Of a stretch of 64,000 bases of DNA, positions 10,545 through 20,999 are shown in pieces. Made by a program: the position numbers and the translations under genes. How positions within the stretch are numbered: position 1 is the stretch's first letter; each line of letters opens with the position of its first letter. The notes under the pieces are model-generated. The model did not search any database and was not told the origin of the DNA. It was given only the letters and a program-made list of their open reading frames with translations. The DNA lies in the NCBI RefSeq assembly GCF_900101545.1, contig NZ_FMZU01000010.1, positions 124,001 to 188,000 of the forward strand, given 5' to 3'. The DNA comes from Variovorax sp. CF079 (GTDB lineage Bacteria > Pseudomonadota > Gammaproteobacteria > Burkholderiales > Burkholderiaceae_C).

Positions 10545-11972
10545 ATGAACGCACCGATGATTTCCATTGACGGCACCCGGCCCGTACCGCTGGTGCGGCA
10601 GGTCTACGAGGCGCTGGTCGAGAAGATCGACAAGGGTGCGCTGCCCCCGGGCACGCGGCTCGCATCGGTGCGCGCGCTGGCCGGCGAATGCGGCATCAGC
10701 ACCATGACCGTGACCAATGCCTACAGCCGGCTGGTGGCCGAGGGTTATGTGGAGGCGCGGCCAGGCAGCGGCTACTTCGTCGCCGCGAACCGCAGCCGCA
10801 CCGCGATGCAGCAGCGCCGCAAGCCCTTCGTCGGCCATACCTCGGTCGATTCGCTGTGGCTGATACGGCGCGTCTATGAGGACGACAGCACGCTGCTCAA
10901 TGCCGGCTGCGGCTGGCTGCCGCCCGACTGGCTGCACACCGACGGCGTGCGCCAGGCGCTGGCGGGCCTGGCGCGCAAGAAGTCCGCCGGCCTGGCGAAC
11001 TACGGCACGCCCTACGGCTACCTGCCGCTGCGCCAGCAGATCCAGATCCTCTTGGCCGCGCGCGCCGTCGACGCCACGCCGCACCAGATCGTGCTCACCC
11101 ATGGCGCCACGCAGGCCTTGGCACTCGCCGGCCGCTGCCTGCTGCAGCCGCGCGACACGGTGCTGGTGGACGACCCGGGTTCCACCAACTTCTTCGCCAC
11201 CCTGCGATCGCTCGGCGTGCGCCTGATCGGCGTCGAGCGCAAGCTCGACGGCCCCGACCTCGCGGCCCTGCAGGCGCTGGCGCAGCGCCACCGGCCCAAG
11301 GCCTTCTTCATCAGCACCCACCTGCACAACCCCACGGGCAGCCAGTGTTCGCCGGCCGTGGCCTACCAGATCCTGCGGCTGGCCGAGCAGTACGACTTCC
11401 GCGTGGTGGAGAACGACGTCATGGCCGGCCTGGAACCGCCCGGCGCCACCAGCCTGGCGAGCCTGGATCAGCTGCGCCGCGTGATCTACGTCGGCAGCTT
11501 CTCCAAGACGATCTCCCCCAGCCTGCGGGTGGGCTTCGTCGCCAGCAGCGAGGAGTTCGCGGAAAAGCTCATCTACGAGAAGATGGTCAGCAGCCTCACC
11601 AGTTCCGAACTGGGCGAGAAGCTGGTGCATGCGGTGCTGGTCGAGGGGCGCTTTCGCGCCCATATCGCCCGGCTGGCCGCACGGCTCAGCGCCGCGCAGA
11701 ACGCGGTGTGCGATGGCCTTGCGGCCGCGGGCCTGGAGGTGTTCACGCGGCCGGCGGGCGGTCCGTTCCTGTGGGCCCGTTTTCCCTCCGAGGACGTCGA
11801 CGTGCTCGCCGTGGCCCAGCGCGCCGTGGCCGCAGGCATCATGCTGGCGCCCGGCTACCTGTTCCGGCCCGGCCAGCAGCCGACGCCATGGATGCGATTC
11901 AACGTCGGCTACGCCGACGATCCGCGTCTCTACGCCTTTCTTGCGGCTGAAACACAGGCGGGCCCGCGATAA
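10545..11972 (+). CDS. MocR/PdxR-type regulator (GntR domain fused to aminotransferase-like domain)
   Basis: The 475-residue protein has a GntR winged-helix domain in residues 15-80 (VYEALVEKIDKGALPPGTRLASVRALA, then GISTMTVTNAYSRLVAEGYV). A fold-type I aminotransferase-like domain follows from about residue 115. PLP-binding residues are visible: HNPTG at 261-265 and K321 in GSFSKTISPSLRVG. MocR proteins sense PLP adducts or amino compounds and control a neighbouring operon. This one diverges from the peptide transporter/amidase operon, which is its likely target. It ends only eight bases before dapC, so read-through into the lysine genes is possible. Confidence 0.88.
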   Translation: MNAPMISIDGTRPVPLVRQVYEALVEKIDKGALPPGTRLASVRALAGECGISTMTVTNAYSRLVAEGYVEARPGSGYFVAANRSRTAMQQRRKPFVGHTSVDSLWLIRRVYEDDSTLLNAGCGWLPPDWLHTDGVRQALAGLARKKSAGLANYGTPYGYLPLRQQIQILLAARAVDATPHQIVLTHGATQALALAGRCLLQPRDTVLVDDPGSTNFFATLRSLGVRLIGVERKLDGPDLAALQALAQRHRPKAFFISTHLHNPTGSQCSPAVAYQILRLAEQYDFRVVENDVMAGLEPPGATSLASLDQLRRVIYVGSFSKTISPSLRVGFVASSEEFAEKLIYEKMVSSLTSSELGEKLVHAVLVEGRFRAHIARLAARLSAAQNAVCDGLAAAGLEVFTRPAGGPFLWARFPSEDVDVLAVAQRAVAAGIMLAPGYLFRPGQQPTPWMRFNVGYADDPRLYAFLAAETQAGPR

Positions 11973-11980
11973 TCGCAGCC

Positions 11981-13186
11981 ATGAACCCCCTGCTCGCCAA
12001 GCTGCAGCCCTACCCCTTCGCGCGATTGCGCGAACTGTTCGCCGGCGTCACGCCGAACCCTGCCTTCGAGCCGATCAGCCTCGGCATCGGCGAGCCCAAG
12101 CACGCGACGCCGTCCTTCATCAAGGATGCATTGAGCAACAGCCTCGATACGCTGGCGGTCTACCCCGCGACAGCGGGCGAGTTGCCCTTGCGCGAGGCCT
12201 TCACCGGCTGGGTGCGGCAGCGCTACGGCCTGGCGCTCGATCCGGCAACGCAGGTGTTGCCGGTCAATGGCTCCCGCGAGGCGCTGTTCTCTCTGGCGCA
12301 GACGGTGGTCGACCCCACGAAGACGCCGGCGCCGGTGGTGCTCTCCCCCAATCCGTTCTATCAAATCTACGAAGGCGCGGCCCTGCTGGCAGGCGCCGAG
12401 CCCTATTACGTGCCGAGCGTGGCGGCGCGCAACTTCGCCGTCGACTGGGACAGCGTGCCGGCCGAGGTCTGGGCCCGCGCGCAGCTGGTGTACGTCTGCT
12501 CGCCCGGCAACCCGACCGGCGCGGTGATGCCGCTTGAAGAATGGAAGAAGCTGTTCGCGCTGGCGGACCAGCACGGCTTCGTCATCGCCTCCGACGAGTG
12601 CTACAGCGAGATCTACTTCCGCGACGAGCCGCCGCTGGGCGGACTCGAAGCCGCAGCCAAGCTGGGCCGCGACGACTTCCGCAACCTGGTGGCGCTGACT
12701 TCGCTGTCCAAGCGCAGCAACGTGCCCGGCCTGCGCAGCGGCTTCGTCGCCGGCGACGCATCCATACTGAAGAAGTTCCTGCTGTACCGCACCTACCACG
12801 GCAGCGCGATGAGCGGCGCGGTGGCGGCGGCCAGCATCGCGGCCTGGAGCGACGAAAGCCATGTGGTCGACAACCGCGCGCAGTACCGCGCCAAGTTCGC
12901 AGCCGTGACGCCGCTGCTCGAGCCGGTGCTCGATGTGCGCCTGCCCGATGCCAGCTTCTACCTCTGGGCGGGCGTGCCGGCAGTGTGGAACGGCGACGAC
13001 ACCGCCTTCGCCCGCGAGCTCTACGCTCAATACAATGTGACGGTGTTGCCGGGCAGCTACCTGGCGCGCGATGCGCAAGGCGCCAACCCCGGCCGGGGCC
13101 GCATCCGCATGGCGCTCGTGGCCAGCACCAAGGAGTGCGTGGAGGCCGCGCAGCGCATCGTCCAGTTCGTTCAACGGGGCCGCTGA
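11981..13186 (+). CDS. dapC: succinyldiaminopimelate aminotransferase
   Basis: This 401-residue class I/II aminotransferase converts N-succinyl-2-amino-6-ketopimelate to N-succinyl-LL-diaminopimelate in lysine and peptidoglycan biosynthesis. PLP residues are visible: SPGNPTG (174-180), SDECYSE (204-210), and K244 in SLSKRSNVPGLRSGF. The N-terminus (NPLLAKLQPYPFARLRELF) is characteristic of betaproteobacterial DapC. The downstream dapD and dapE confirm the role. Confidence 0.93.
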   Translation: MNPLLAKLQPYPFARLRELFAGVTPNPAFEPISLGIGEPKHATPSFIKDALSNSLDTLAVYPATAGELPLREAFTGWVRQRYGLALDPATQVLPVNGSREALFSLAQTVVDPTKTPAPVVLSPNPFYQIYEGAALLAGAEPYYVPSVAARNFAVDWDSVPAEVWARAQLVYVCSPGNPTGAVMPLEEWKKLFALADQHGFVIASDECYSEIYFRDEPPLGGLEAAAKLGRDDFRNLVALTSLSKRSNVPGLRSGFVAGDASILKKFLLYRTYHGSAMSGAVAAASIAAWSDESHVVDNRAQYRAKFAAVTPLLEPVLDVRLPDASFYLWAGVPAVWNGDDTAFARELYAQYNVTVLPGSYLARDAQGANPGRGRIRMALVASTKECVEAAQRIVQFVQRGR

Positions 13187-13207
13187 GCCCTCTTTCATCG
13201 ATTCCAC

Positions 13208-14032
<825 letters not shown>

Positions 14033-14077
14033 ACACTTCGTTCTTAACCAACCACACAACGCCGAGGAGAAATGCCG

Positions 14078-15226
14078 ATGAAGACGATGGAGCGAATTCT
14101 TCGCCTGATGGCCGAACGCAAGGCGTCCGACATCTACCTCTCGGCGCACTCCCCGGCGCTGATCCGCATCAACGGCAACTGCCTGCCCATCAATGCGCAG
14201 GTGCTGCCGCCGGAGGCGCCGCTCGCCCTGCTCTCCGAGGTGGTGAATGCGGAGCGCATCGCCGAACTCGAACGCACCGGCGAGCTCAACACGGCGATCG
14301 CGCTCGAGGACGCGGGCAACTTCCGCATCAGCGCCATGCGCCAGCGCGGCAGCTATGCGGTGGTGGTGCGGCACATCGCCTCGGTCATCCCGTCCTTCGC
14401 CGAGCTGAACCTGCCCGAGATCCTGAAGACGCTGGTGATGGAGAAGCGCGGCCTGATCCTCATGGTGGGCTCCACCGGCGCCGGCAAAAGCACCACGCTC
14501 GCCTCGATGCTCGACTTCCGCAACGAGAACGCGACCGGCCACATCCTCACGGTCGAAGAGCCGATCGAATTCACCTTCACCAACAAGAAGTCGATGGTGA
14601 ACCAGCGCGACGTCGGCAGCGACACGCAGTCGCTGCAGATCGCGCTCAAGAACGCGCTGCGCCAGGCGCCGGACGTGATCCAGATCGGCGAGATCCGCGA
14701 TCGCGAGACCATGACGGCCGCAATCGCCTACGCCCAGTCGGGCCACCTGTGCGTGGCCACGCTGCATGCCAACAATAGCTACCGCGCGCTCAACCGCATC
14801 CTGAGCTTCTATCCGGTCGAGGTGCGCGCCACGCTGCTGGGCGATCTCGGCGGCGCCTTGCGCGCGATCGTCGCGCAGCGCCTGCTGCGCACGCCCGACG
14901 GCGCCCGCATGCCGGCGCTCGAAGTGCTGCTCAACACGGCGCTGGTGGCCGAGCTCATCGGCAAGGGCGACTTCTCGGGCGTCAAGGAAGCGATGGAGCA
15001 GTCGATGGCCGAAGGCTCGCAGACCTTCGAGGAAGACATCGCCCGGTTGATCACCGACGGCTTCATCACCCGCGAGGAAGGCCTCGCGCAAGCCGACTCC
15101 CCGACCAACCTGATGTGGCGCCTGCAGAACCGCGCCGCGCCGGCGGCACGCCGCGAAGACCGCGCGCTGCTCGACCAGGTCGACGAACCCACCTTCACGG
15201 ACATCACGCTCGACGTCCGTCACTAG
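14078..15226 (+). CDS. PilT/PilU-family pilus retraction ATPase, PilU-like
   Basis: This 382-residue secretion ATPase resembles PilU more than PilT. It has a small N-terminal domain, Walker A GSTGAGKST near 131-139, an Asp box (TVEEPIEF), Walker B (IQIGEIRDRETM) and the His box (GHLCVATLHANN), then a C-terminal segment ending in the PilU-like QADSPTNL. PilU assists PilT in type IV pilus retraction. I chose ATG 14078 over 14072 because AGGAGA (14065-14070) is then seven bases upstream instead of one. Its place between dapD and dapE is unusual for its function. Confidence 0.88.
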   Translation: MKTMERILRLMAERKASDIYLSAHSPALIRINGNCLPINAQVLPPEAPLALLSEVVNAERIAELERTGELNTAIALEDAGNFRISAMRQRGSYAVVVRHIASVIPSFAELNLPEILKTLVMEKRGLILMVGSTGAGKSTTLASMLDFRNENATGHILTVEEPIEFTFTNKKSMVNQRDVGSDTQSLQIALKNALRQAPDVIQIGEIRDRETMTAAIAYAQSGHLCVATLHANNSYRALNRILSFYPVEVRATLLGDLGGALRAIVAQRLLRTPDGARMPALEVLLNTALVAELIGKGDFSGVKEAMEQSMAEGSQTFEEDIARLITDGFITREEGLAQADSPTNLMWRLQNRAAPAARREDRALLDQVDEPTFTDITLDVRH

Positions 15227-15241
15227 CCCTTTTCTCTTTCA

Positions 15242-16420
15242 ATGTCCCGAACGCTCCAACTCGCCGAACAACTGATCTCCCGCCCCTCGGTCACCCCCGA
15301 CGATGCGGGCTGCCAGCAGATCCTCGGCGAGCGGCTGGCGCGGCTCGGCTTCCGGCTCGAAAGCATCGAAAGCGGCCCGGCCGACTTTCGCGTGACCAAC
15401 CTCTGGGCCGTGCGCCCCGGCGCTGGCGAGCCGCAGGCCACGCGCACCGTGGCCTTCGCCGGCCACACCGACGTGGTGCCCACCGGCCCGCTCGAGCAGT
15501 GGAGCAGCCATCCGTTCACGCCCACGCACCGCGACGGCAAGCTCTACGGCCGCGGCGCCTGCGACATGAAAACCTCGCTGGCGGCCTTCGTCGTCGCGAT
15601 CGAGGACTTCCTGGCCACGACGCCCGATCCGCGCCTCACGCTCGCCCTGCTGCTCACCAGCGACGAGGAAGGGCCGGCGCTCGACGGCACCGTGGTGGTC
15701 TGCAACACGCTGGCCGCGCGCGGCGAGCGCATCGACTACTGCATCGTCGGCGAGCCGACCGCGGTCGAGCGCTGCGGTGACATGATCAAGAACGGCCGGC
15801 GCGGCACGATGAGCGGCAAGCTCACCGTCAAGGGCGTGCAAGGACACATCGCCTATCCGCATCTGGCGAAGAACCCGATCCACGCCTTTGCGCCGGCGCT
15901 GGCTGAACTGGTCGCGATCAACGCGGCCGGGGGCTGGGACGCTGCCAATGCCTATTTCCAGCCGACCAGCTGGCAGATCAGCAACATCCACGCCGGCACC
16001 GGCGCCAGCAACATCATTCCCGGCGCGGCGGTGATCGATTTCAATTTCCGCTTCTCGACCGAATCGACGCCCGAATCGCTGCAACAGCGCGTGCGGGCCG
16101 TGCTCGATACGCACGGCCTCGACTACACGCTGGCCTGGACCATCGGCGGCCTGCCCTTCCTGACCACGCCGGGCGAACTGGTCGGCGCGGTGCAGCAGGC
16201 CATCCGCGACGAGACCGGCATCGAGACCGAGCTGTCGACCAGCGGCGGCACCAGCGATGCGCGATTCATCGCCAAGATTTGCAAGCAGGTGGTCGAACTG
16301 GGCCCCGTCAACGCGAGCATCCACAAGATCGACGAGCACATCACCGTCGCCGAGATCGAGCAGCTCAAGAACATTTACAAGCGCACGCTGGACCGGCTCG
16401 AAACGCTGCAAGGCGTATGA
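15242..16420 (+). CDS. dapE: succinyl-diaminopimelate desuccinylase
   Basis: This 392-residue M20-family zinc hydrolase removes succinate from N-succinyl-LL-diaminopimelate. Metal-binding signatures are visible: [11 protein letters not shown], then [13 protein letters not shown], then [12 protein letters not shown], and FIAKIC near the C-terminus. The dimerisation domain includes [15 protein letters not shown]. It shares a four-base ATGA overlap with prmB, so the two are translationally coupled. Confidence 0.95.
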   Translation: MSRTLQLAEQLISRPSVTPDDAGCQQILGERLARLGFRLESIESGPADFRVTNLWAVRPGAGEPQATRTVAFAGHTDVVPTGPLEQWSSHPFTPTHRDGKLYGRGACDMKTSLAAFVVAIEDFLATTPDPRLTLALLLTSDEEGPALDGTVVVCNTLAARGERIDYCIVGEPTAVERCGDMIKNGRRGTMSGKLTVKGVQGHIAYPHLAKNPIHAFAPALAELVAINAAGGWDAANAYFQPTSWQISNIHAGTGASNIIPGAAVIDFNFRFSTESTPESLQQRVRAVLDTHGLDYTLAWTIGGLPFLTTPGELVGAVQQAIRDETGIETELSTSGGTSDARFIAKICKQVVELGPVNASIHKIDEHITVAEIEQLKNIYKRTLDRLETLQGV

Positions 16421-17283
16421 GCAGCGTCATCGAATTGATCGAGGCCGGCGCCACGCAGCTGGCCGATGCGGGCGTGGCCTTCGGCCACGGCACCACCAAC
16501 GCCTTCGACGAAGCCGCCTGGCTGGTGCTGTGGCGCCTGGGCCTGCCGCTGGACGACCTGGATGCGGTCGCCGATCGCGCGGTCGCGCCGGCGGATGCAG
16601 CGCGGGTGGCCGACGTGCTGGCGCAACGGATCGCGACGCGCAAGCCCGCGGCTTATCTGACCAAGGAGGCGTGGCTGCAAGGCGTGCCCTTCTACATCGA
16701 CGAACGCGCCATCGTGCCGCGCAGCTTCATCGCGGAGCTGCTGGCCGATGGCAGCATCGATCCCTGGCTCGGCGAACACACCCGGCGCGTGCTGGACCTG
16801 TGCACCGGCAACGGCAGCCTCGCGGTACTGGCGGCGATGACCTATCCGGAAATCAGCGTCGACGCGGCCGACCTGTCGACCGCGGCGCTCGAAGTGGCGG
16901 CCATCAACGTCACGCGCCACCAGCTCGATGCGCGCATCACGCTCGTCGAATCCGATGGCCTCGCAAAGGTGCGCGGCCCCTACGACCTGATTCTTTGCAA
17001 CCCGCCCTACGTCAATGCGAAAAGCATGGCCGGGCTTCCCGCCGAATACCGCGCCGAGCCCGAACTCGCGCTGGCCGGCGGCGCCGACGGCATGGACTTC
17101 ATCCGCCGGCTTTTCGCCGACGCACCGGCGCGCATGAGCGAATCCGCCGTGCTGGTGCTTGAAATCGGCAACGAGCGCTCGCACTTCGAGGCAGCGTTCC
17201 CGCAGCTCGAAGTGGTGTGGCTCGCCACCAGCGCGGGCGAAGACCAGGTATTGCTGGTCCCGCGCGAATCACTTCTTCAATGA
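16417..17283 (+). CDS. prmB: ribosomal protein uL3 N5-glutamine methyltransferase
   Basis: This 288-residue SAM-dependent methyltransferase of the HemK/PrmB group methylates a glutamine of ribosomal protein L3. Motif I is [12 protein letters not shown] (127-138), and the catalytic NPPY motif lies at 195-198 followed by VN, the form typical of PrmB. The start at 16417 overlaps the dapE stop. The gene ends in an overlap with the ABC-F gene (stop TGA at 17281-17283, next ATG at 17280). Confidence 0.93.
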   Translation: MSSVIELIEAGATQLADAGVAFGHGTTNAFDEAAWLVLWRLGLPLDDLDAVADRAVAPADAARVADVLAQRIATRKPAAYLTKEAWLQGVPFYIDERAIVPRSFIAELLADGSIDPWLGEHTRRVLDLCTGNGSLAVLAAMTYPEISVDAADLSTAALEVAAINVTRHQLDARITLVESDGLAKVRGPYDLILCNPPYVNAKSMAGLPAEYRAEPELALAGGADGMDFIRRLFADAPARMSESAVLVLEIGNERSHFEAAFPQLEVVWLATSAGEDQVLLVPRESLLQ

Positions 17284-19241
17284 TCACTCTCAAAAACGTC
17301 ATCCTGCGCCGCAGCGCCAAAGTGCTGCTCGACGGCGCCAGCGTCACCATCAACCCCGGCGAGAAGGTCGGGCTGGTGGGGCGCAACGGCGCCGGCAAGT
17401 CCACCTTGTTCGCGCTGTTCAACGGCACGCTGCACGAGGACGGCGGTGACTTCGCCTCCCCAAAGCAGTGGCGCCTGGCGCAGGTCGCGCAGAACATGCC
17501 CGAGACCGACGAGTCCGCCACCGACTTCGTGGTCGGCGGCGACACGCGGCTCACCGAGTTGCGCGAAGCCCTCGCCGTCACCGAAGCCGCCCATGCAGCC
17601 GACCCCGACGATCACGACATCGGCATGGACCTGGCGCATGCTTATACCGACCTGGCCGACGCCGGCGAGCACGATGCCGTGCCGCGCGCACAGGCGCTGA
17701 TCCTCGGCCTCGGCTTCAAGGCGCACGAGCTCGACCAGCCGGTCAACAGCTTCTCCGGCGGCTGGCGCATGCGCCTGCAGCTGGCCCGCGCGCTGATGTG
17801 CCCAAGCGACCTGCTGCTGCTCGACGAACCGACCAACCACCTGGACCTGGACGCCCTGGTCTGGCTCGAAGCCTGGCTGCAGAAGTACGCCGGCACGATG
17901 ATCGTGATCAGCCACGACCGCGAGTTCCTCGACGCCGTGACCGACGTGACGCTGCACATCGAGCACGCCAAGCTCACGCGCTACGGCGGCAACTACAGCG
18001 CCTTCGAGACCTTGCGTGCCCAGCAGATGGAGCTGCAGCAGTCCGCCTTCGCCAAGCAGCAGGACAAGATCGCCCATCTGCAGAAGTTCATCGACCGCTT
18101 CAAGGCCAAGGCCAGCAAGGCCAAGCAGGCCCAAAGCCGCGTCAAGGCGCTGGAGCGCATGGAAAAGGTCGCGCCGCTGCTGGCCGAGGCCGACTTCAGC
18201 TTCGAGTTCAAGGAGCCAGGGAACATCCCGAACCCGATGCTCTCGATTAGCGATGCGAGCTTTGGGTACCTGATTGAGGACGAGCCGCCCAAGACCATCC
18301 TGCGCGGCGTCAACCGCTCGGTGCTGGCCGGCCAGCGCATCGGCATCCTGGGCGCCAACGGCCAGGGCAAGTCGACCCTGGTCAAGACCATCGCGCGCGA
18401 AATGGGTGCGCTCGCCGGCACGGTGACCGAGGGCAAGGGCCTCAACATCGGCTACTTCGCGCAGCAGGAGCTCGACGTGCTGCGCCCGCAGGACACGCCG
18501 CTCGAACACATGGTGCGCATGGCACGCGAGCTTGGCTCGAGCGTCAAGGAGCGCACCGGCGAACAGGACCTGCGCGGCTACCTCGGCAGCTTCAACTTCA
18601 GCGGCGACATGGTGAAACAGGCGGTCGGCACCATGAGCGGCGGCGAGAAGGCGCGCCTGGTACTGGCGATGATGGTCTGGCAGCGTCCCAACCTGTTGCT
18701 GCTGGACGAGCCGACCAACCACCTCGACCTCGCCACCCGCGAGGCCCTGGCCGTGGCGCTCAACGAGTTCGAAGGCACGCTGATGCTGGTGAGCCACGAC
18801 CGGGCGCTGCTGCGCTCGGTCTGCGACGAGTTCTGGCTGGTCGGCCGCGGCGTGGTGACGGATTTCGACGGCGACCTCGACGACTACCAGCGCTACCTGC
18901 TGGACGAGGCCAAGCGCCTGCGCGAAGAGGCCAAGTTGGCGACGCGCGAGGCTGCTGCCGTCGTCGAAAAGGCCGCACCCTCTCCCCAGGCAGCGGCCCA
19001 GGACCGCCAGCAGCGCAGCGAGCAGGCGAAGCCGCTCAAGCGCGAGCTGGCGCAGATCGACGAGCGGCTCGCCGCCGCCGGCACCGAAAAGGCCTCGCTC
19101 GAAGCGCGGCTGGCGAATCCGCTGCCCGCGCCTGAGATCGCCGAAGCCGGCAAGCGCCTGAAGACGCTGAACGACGAGATCGGACAGCTCGAGGAGCGCT
19201 GGCTGGCGCTGTCGGACCGGCTCGAGGCGCTCGCGGCCTGA
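17280..19241 (+). CDS. yheS: ABC-F family ATPase, YheS-like
   Basis: This 653-residue soluble ABC-F protein carries two ATPase domains and acts on ribosomes, not in transport. Walker A GRNGAGKS is at 34-41, with FSGGWRMRLQLARAL and LLLLDEPTNHLDLDALVWLE in domain 1. The inter-domain linker contains the coiled DKIAHLQKFIDRFKAKASK stretch. Domain 2 has GANGQGKS and MSGGEKARLVLA. The C-terminus has a predicted coiled coil. Sequence details match E. coli YheS closely. A short patch near 18220-18280 uses codons (GGG, ATT, TTT) unlike its surroundings. Confidence 0.9.
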   Translation: MITLKNVILRRSAKVLLDGASVTINPGEKVGLVGRNGAGKSTLFALFNGTLHEDGGDFASPKQWRLAQVAQNMPETDESATDFVVGGDTRLTELREALAVTEAAHAADPDDHDIGMDLAHAYTDLADAGEHDAVPRAQALILGLGFKAHELDQPVNSFSGGWRMRLQLARALMCPSDLLLLDEPTNHLDLDALVWLEAWLQKYAGTMIVISHDREFLDAVTDVTLHIEHAKLTRYGGNYSAFETLRAQQMELQQSAFAKQQDKIAHLQKFIDRFKAKASKAKQAQSRVKALERMEKVAPLLAEADFSFEFKEPGNIPNPMLSISDASFGYLIEDEPPKTILRGVNRSVLAGQRIGILGANGQGKSTLVKTIAREMGALAGTVTEGKGLNIGYFAQQELDVLRPQDTPLEHMVRMARELGSSVKERTGEQDLRGYLGSFNFSGDMVKQAVGTMSGGEKARLVLAMMVWQRPNLLLLDEPTNHLDLATREALAVALNEFEGTLMLVSHDRALLRSVCDEFWLVGRGVVTDFDGDLDDYQRYLLDEAKRLREEAKLATREAAAVVEKAAPSPQAAAQDRQQRSEQAKPLKRELAQIDERLAAAGTEKASLEARLANPLPAPEIAEAGKRLKTLNDEIGQLEERWLALSDRLEALAA

Positions 19242-19266
19242 GCTGGCGTGATAGGCTGCGCCGAAT

Positions 19267-19833
19267 ATGCCGTCGGCCATCGAACTCGCTCAGGGTGATC
19301 CGCAGCTGATCGCGGCGATCCGGCGCAGCCGGCGCCTGCTCGGCCGCAAGGCGCTGATCGCTGCCGCTGCGAGCGCGGTGCCGCTTCCCGGCGTCGATTG
19401 GGCCGCCGACGCGGCACTGCTCTCACGGGTGGTGCCCCAGATCAGTGCGGAATTCGGCCTCTCGGCGACCCAGATCCAGCGCCTGGCGCCCCATCAGCGC
19501 GAGCGCGTGCAGCAGGCGGCCGCCGCCGTCGGCGCCCTGCTGGTGGGCAAGCTCGTGACCCGCGAACTGCTGATCAAGCTGGCCCGCCACGCCGGCATCC
19601 GCCTGACCGCGAAGCAGGCCACCAAGTACGTGCCCATCGCGGGCCAGGTCGTCTCGGCCGCGCTGGGCTACGCCGCCCTGCGCACGTTGGGCGAGCTGCA
19701 CATCAAGGAGTGCGTGCAGGTGGCGCAATCGGTCCGGCACCTGCTCCCACCACCCGAAGGGGCGCCGCGGGCTGAAGAGCCGGCAGCCTCGTCCCGCATC
19801 CGCCAGACATGGAATCGCCTCCGGCTGCACTGA
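19267..19833 (+). CDS. small helical protein of unknown function (DUF697-like)
   Basis: This 188-residue protein is mostly alanine-rich helices. The pattern of AASAVPLPGVDWAADAALLSRVVPQISAEFGLS followed by VPIAGQVVSAALGYAALRTLGE (parts cited separately) resembles DUF697 domains, which form short membrane-associating helical bundles. There is no signal peptide. It follows the YheS gene by 25 bases and may share its transcript. The function is not known to me, and the DUF697 resemblance is by eye. Confidence 0.7.
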   Translation: MPSAIELAQGDPQLIAAIRRSRRLLGRKALIAAAASAVPLPGVDWAADAALLSRVVPQISAEFGLSATQIQRLAPHQRERVQQAAAAVGALLVGKLVTRELLIKLARHAGIRLTAKQATKYVPIAGQVVSAALGYAALRTLGELHIKECVQVAQSVRHLLPPPEGAPRAEEPAASSRIRQTWNRLRLH

Positions 19834-19997
19834 AAGGGGGCGTGCCTTTACCCCCACAGGGAGTTGGACTAACACGCCGCAGAATCCGGCGCAATCGTGC
19901 TGACGGGTGATAATGCGCCCAAAGCAACAGAGAGCCCCCGACCGATTTAGGGGCAAGCCCCAAAGGCCAAACAGGGACCAAGGTGGGAGATCGAAAG

Positions 19998-20222
19998 ATG
20001 AATGAGACAGACCTCGCAGCATCGCTAGAGCGACTCATGGCCCGGGTCGACTACTACCTGCACTGCGAGTTGGACGAAGAGTACGACCACGACCGCCCGG
20101 ACACGGCGCGCCGTCAGTTGGAGGCGGCCTTGCGGCAGGAGCTGCTGCGTGCGAGCGCCGTCGGCATCGTTTCAGCGATCTCGAGCACTCACCCGGCGCT
20201 CGGCGGCAACGAGGCGGCCTGA
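19998..20222 (+). CDS. small hypothetical protein
   Basis: This 74-residue product is acidic in its middle (HCELDEEYDHDRPD). GGGAG lies eight bases before the ATG at 19998, which I prefer to the in-frame GTG at 19983. No membrane segment or known motif is visible. The preceding intergenic region contains a TGATAAT -10-like sequence near 19907-19913 without a clear -35. It is probably a real gene because of the strong ribosome-binding site. Confidence 0.5.
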   Translation: MNETDLAASLERLMARVDYYLHCELDEEYDHDRPDTARRQLEAALRQELLRASAVGIVSAISSTHPALGGNEAA

Positions 20223-20264
20223 ACCCCTGAAGTTCCCAAGGAAATCAAGCGCTTAGCCTAAGAA

Positions 20265-20825
20265 CTGTTCCGCAATTCGCTTCCCAAAGAGGTCCGCAAG
20301 CCAACTGGCATGTGGGCCTTTCTTATTTGACCGGCTTTTGCAACGCGTCCGCGAACTTCAAGACGTTCTTCGATATGGTCTCCATGATCTGCCGGTCTTC
20401 AATAAGACTGCCGAGTTGCTGATGAAGCTGCAACAGCGCTGGGGTAGGCATCACGATGGTTTGAACCGGCTTCGGCACCTCACCAGATCGAGCCTCAGCC
20501 CCGAAAATGAGCTTGGAGACAAACGGTCCGACGGCAATTTGCGCGATCTGATCCACATACACGGTCGAAGGAGACTGCAGGACCGGTTCCGTCAGGGTGG
20601 GTTTCGGTGGCGTTGGTATGTTCATCTTCAGGGTCCTACTGGACTGGTTCGTCAACAAATGGCTGCGTAAAGAGCCGGGTGACTGAGATCCTCCGCGCTG
20701 TCAAGTGCGAGCGCGCTGAAGTTCTGCGAGAGCCTCGAGAGATTCGGGACGTGCGTCCTTCATGCTCATGAAAGGGTGCGCCCTCTATGCCAAGTTGCGG
20801 AACAACTTCAGGAATCGCGGAACAG
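20265..20825. repeat. imperfect 14-base inverted repeats bounding a small-gene interval
   Basis: CTGTTCCGCAATTC at 20265-20278 recurs in inverted orientation at 20812-20825 with one mismatch. The 561-base interval between them contains the minus-strand gene at 20323-20625. Next to the right copy is another hairpin, AAGTTG/CAACTT (20792-20797 and 20803-20808). The arrangement could be a remnant of a small mobile element beside tRNA-Lys, but no transposase or target duplication is seen. Confidence 0.25.
20323..20625 (-). CDS. hypothetical protein
   Basis: This 100-residue product starts at the ATG at 20625 (MNIPTPPKPTLTEP), with AGGA about eight bases upstream. The central part, VYVDQIAQIAVGPFVSKLIFG followed by PVQTIVMPTPALLQLHQQLG, is reminiscent of small DUF3467-type beta-rich proteins, but that is only a visual resemblance. 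Codons are less GC-biased than in neighbouring genes, consistent with an acquired segment next to the tRNA gene. Confidence 0.55.
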   Translation of the reverse strand: MNIPTPPKPTLTEPVLQSPSTVYVDQIAQIAVGPFVSKLIFGAEARSGEVPKPVQTIVMPTPALLQLHQQLGSLIEDRQIMETISKNVLKFADALQKPVK

Positions 20826-20870
20826 CGCTATAAAAGCAATAGCGACGGTTCCACCAACAGAGCGGCTTGG

Positions 20871-20946
20871 TGGTAGGACGTACAAGATTCGAACTTGTGA
20901 CCAACGGATTAAAAGTCCGCTGCTCTACCAACTGAGCTAACGTCCC
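20871..20946 (-). tRNA. tRNA-Lys (anticodon UUU)
   Basis: A complete 76-base cloverleaf is present. The acceptor stem pairs GGGACGT with ACGTCCT, with a G-U at the end. The D arm is GCTC-AGTTGGTA-GAGC and the anticodon arm is GCGGA-CTTTTAA-TCCGT. The variable loop is TGGTC and the T arm is ACAAG-TTCGAAT-CTTGT. The discriminator is A and CCA is encoded. The anticodon TTT reads lysine codons AAA and AAG. Confidence 0.97.
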
Positions 20947-20993
20947 ACTCTTTGTTTTTCTTGGTGCCGGCGTCGAGGCCGGCAAAGCCCACA

Positions 20994-20999
20994 ATTATA
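20994..20999 (-). promoter_or_regulatory. candidate -10 element of tRNA-Lys promoter
   Basis: A perfect TATAAT lies on the minus strand at 20999-20994, at the very end of tcdA and about 48 bases upstream of tRNA-Lys. No good -35 is seen at 16-18 bases. The leader between it and the tRNA holds a perfect 6-base hairpin (GCCGGC-CTCGAC-GCCGGC). Confidence 0.45.

Noticed and set aside
20871..20946. tRNA-Lys as the attachment site of an integrated island
   Set aside because: I looked for a second copy of the tRNA 3' end in the adjacent several hundred bases and saw none; there is no integrase gene.
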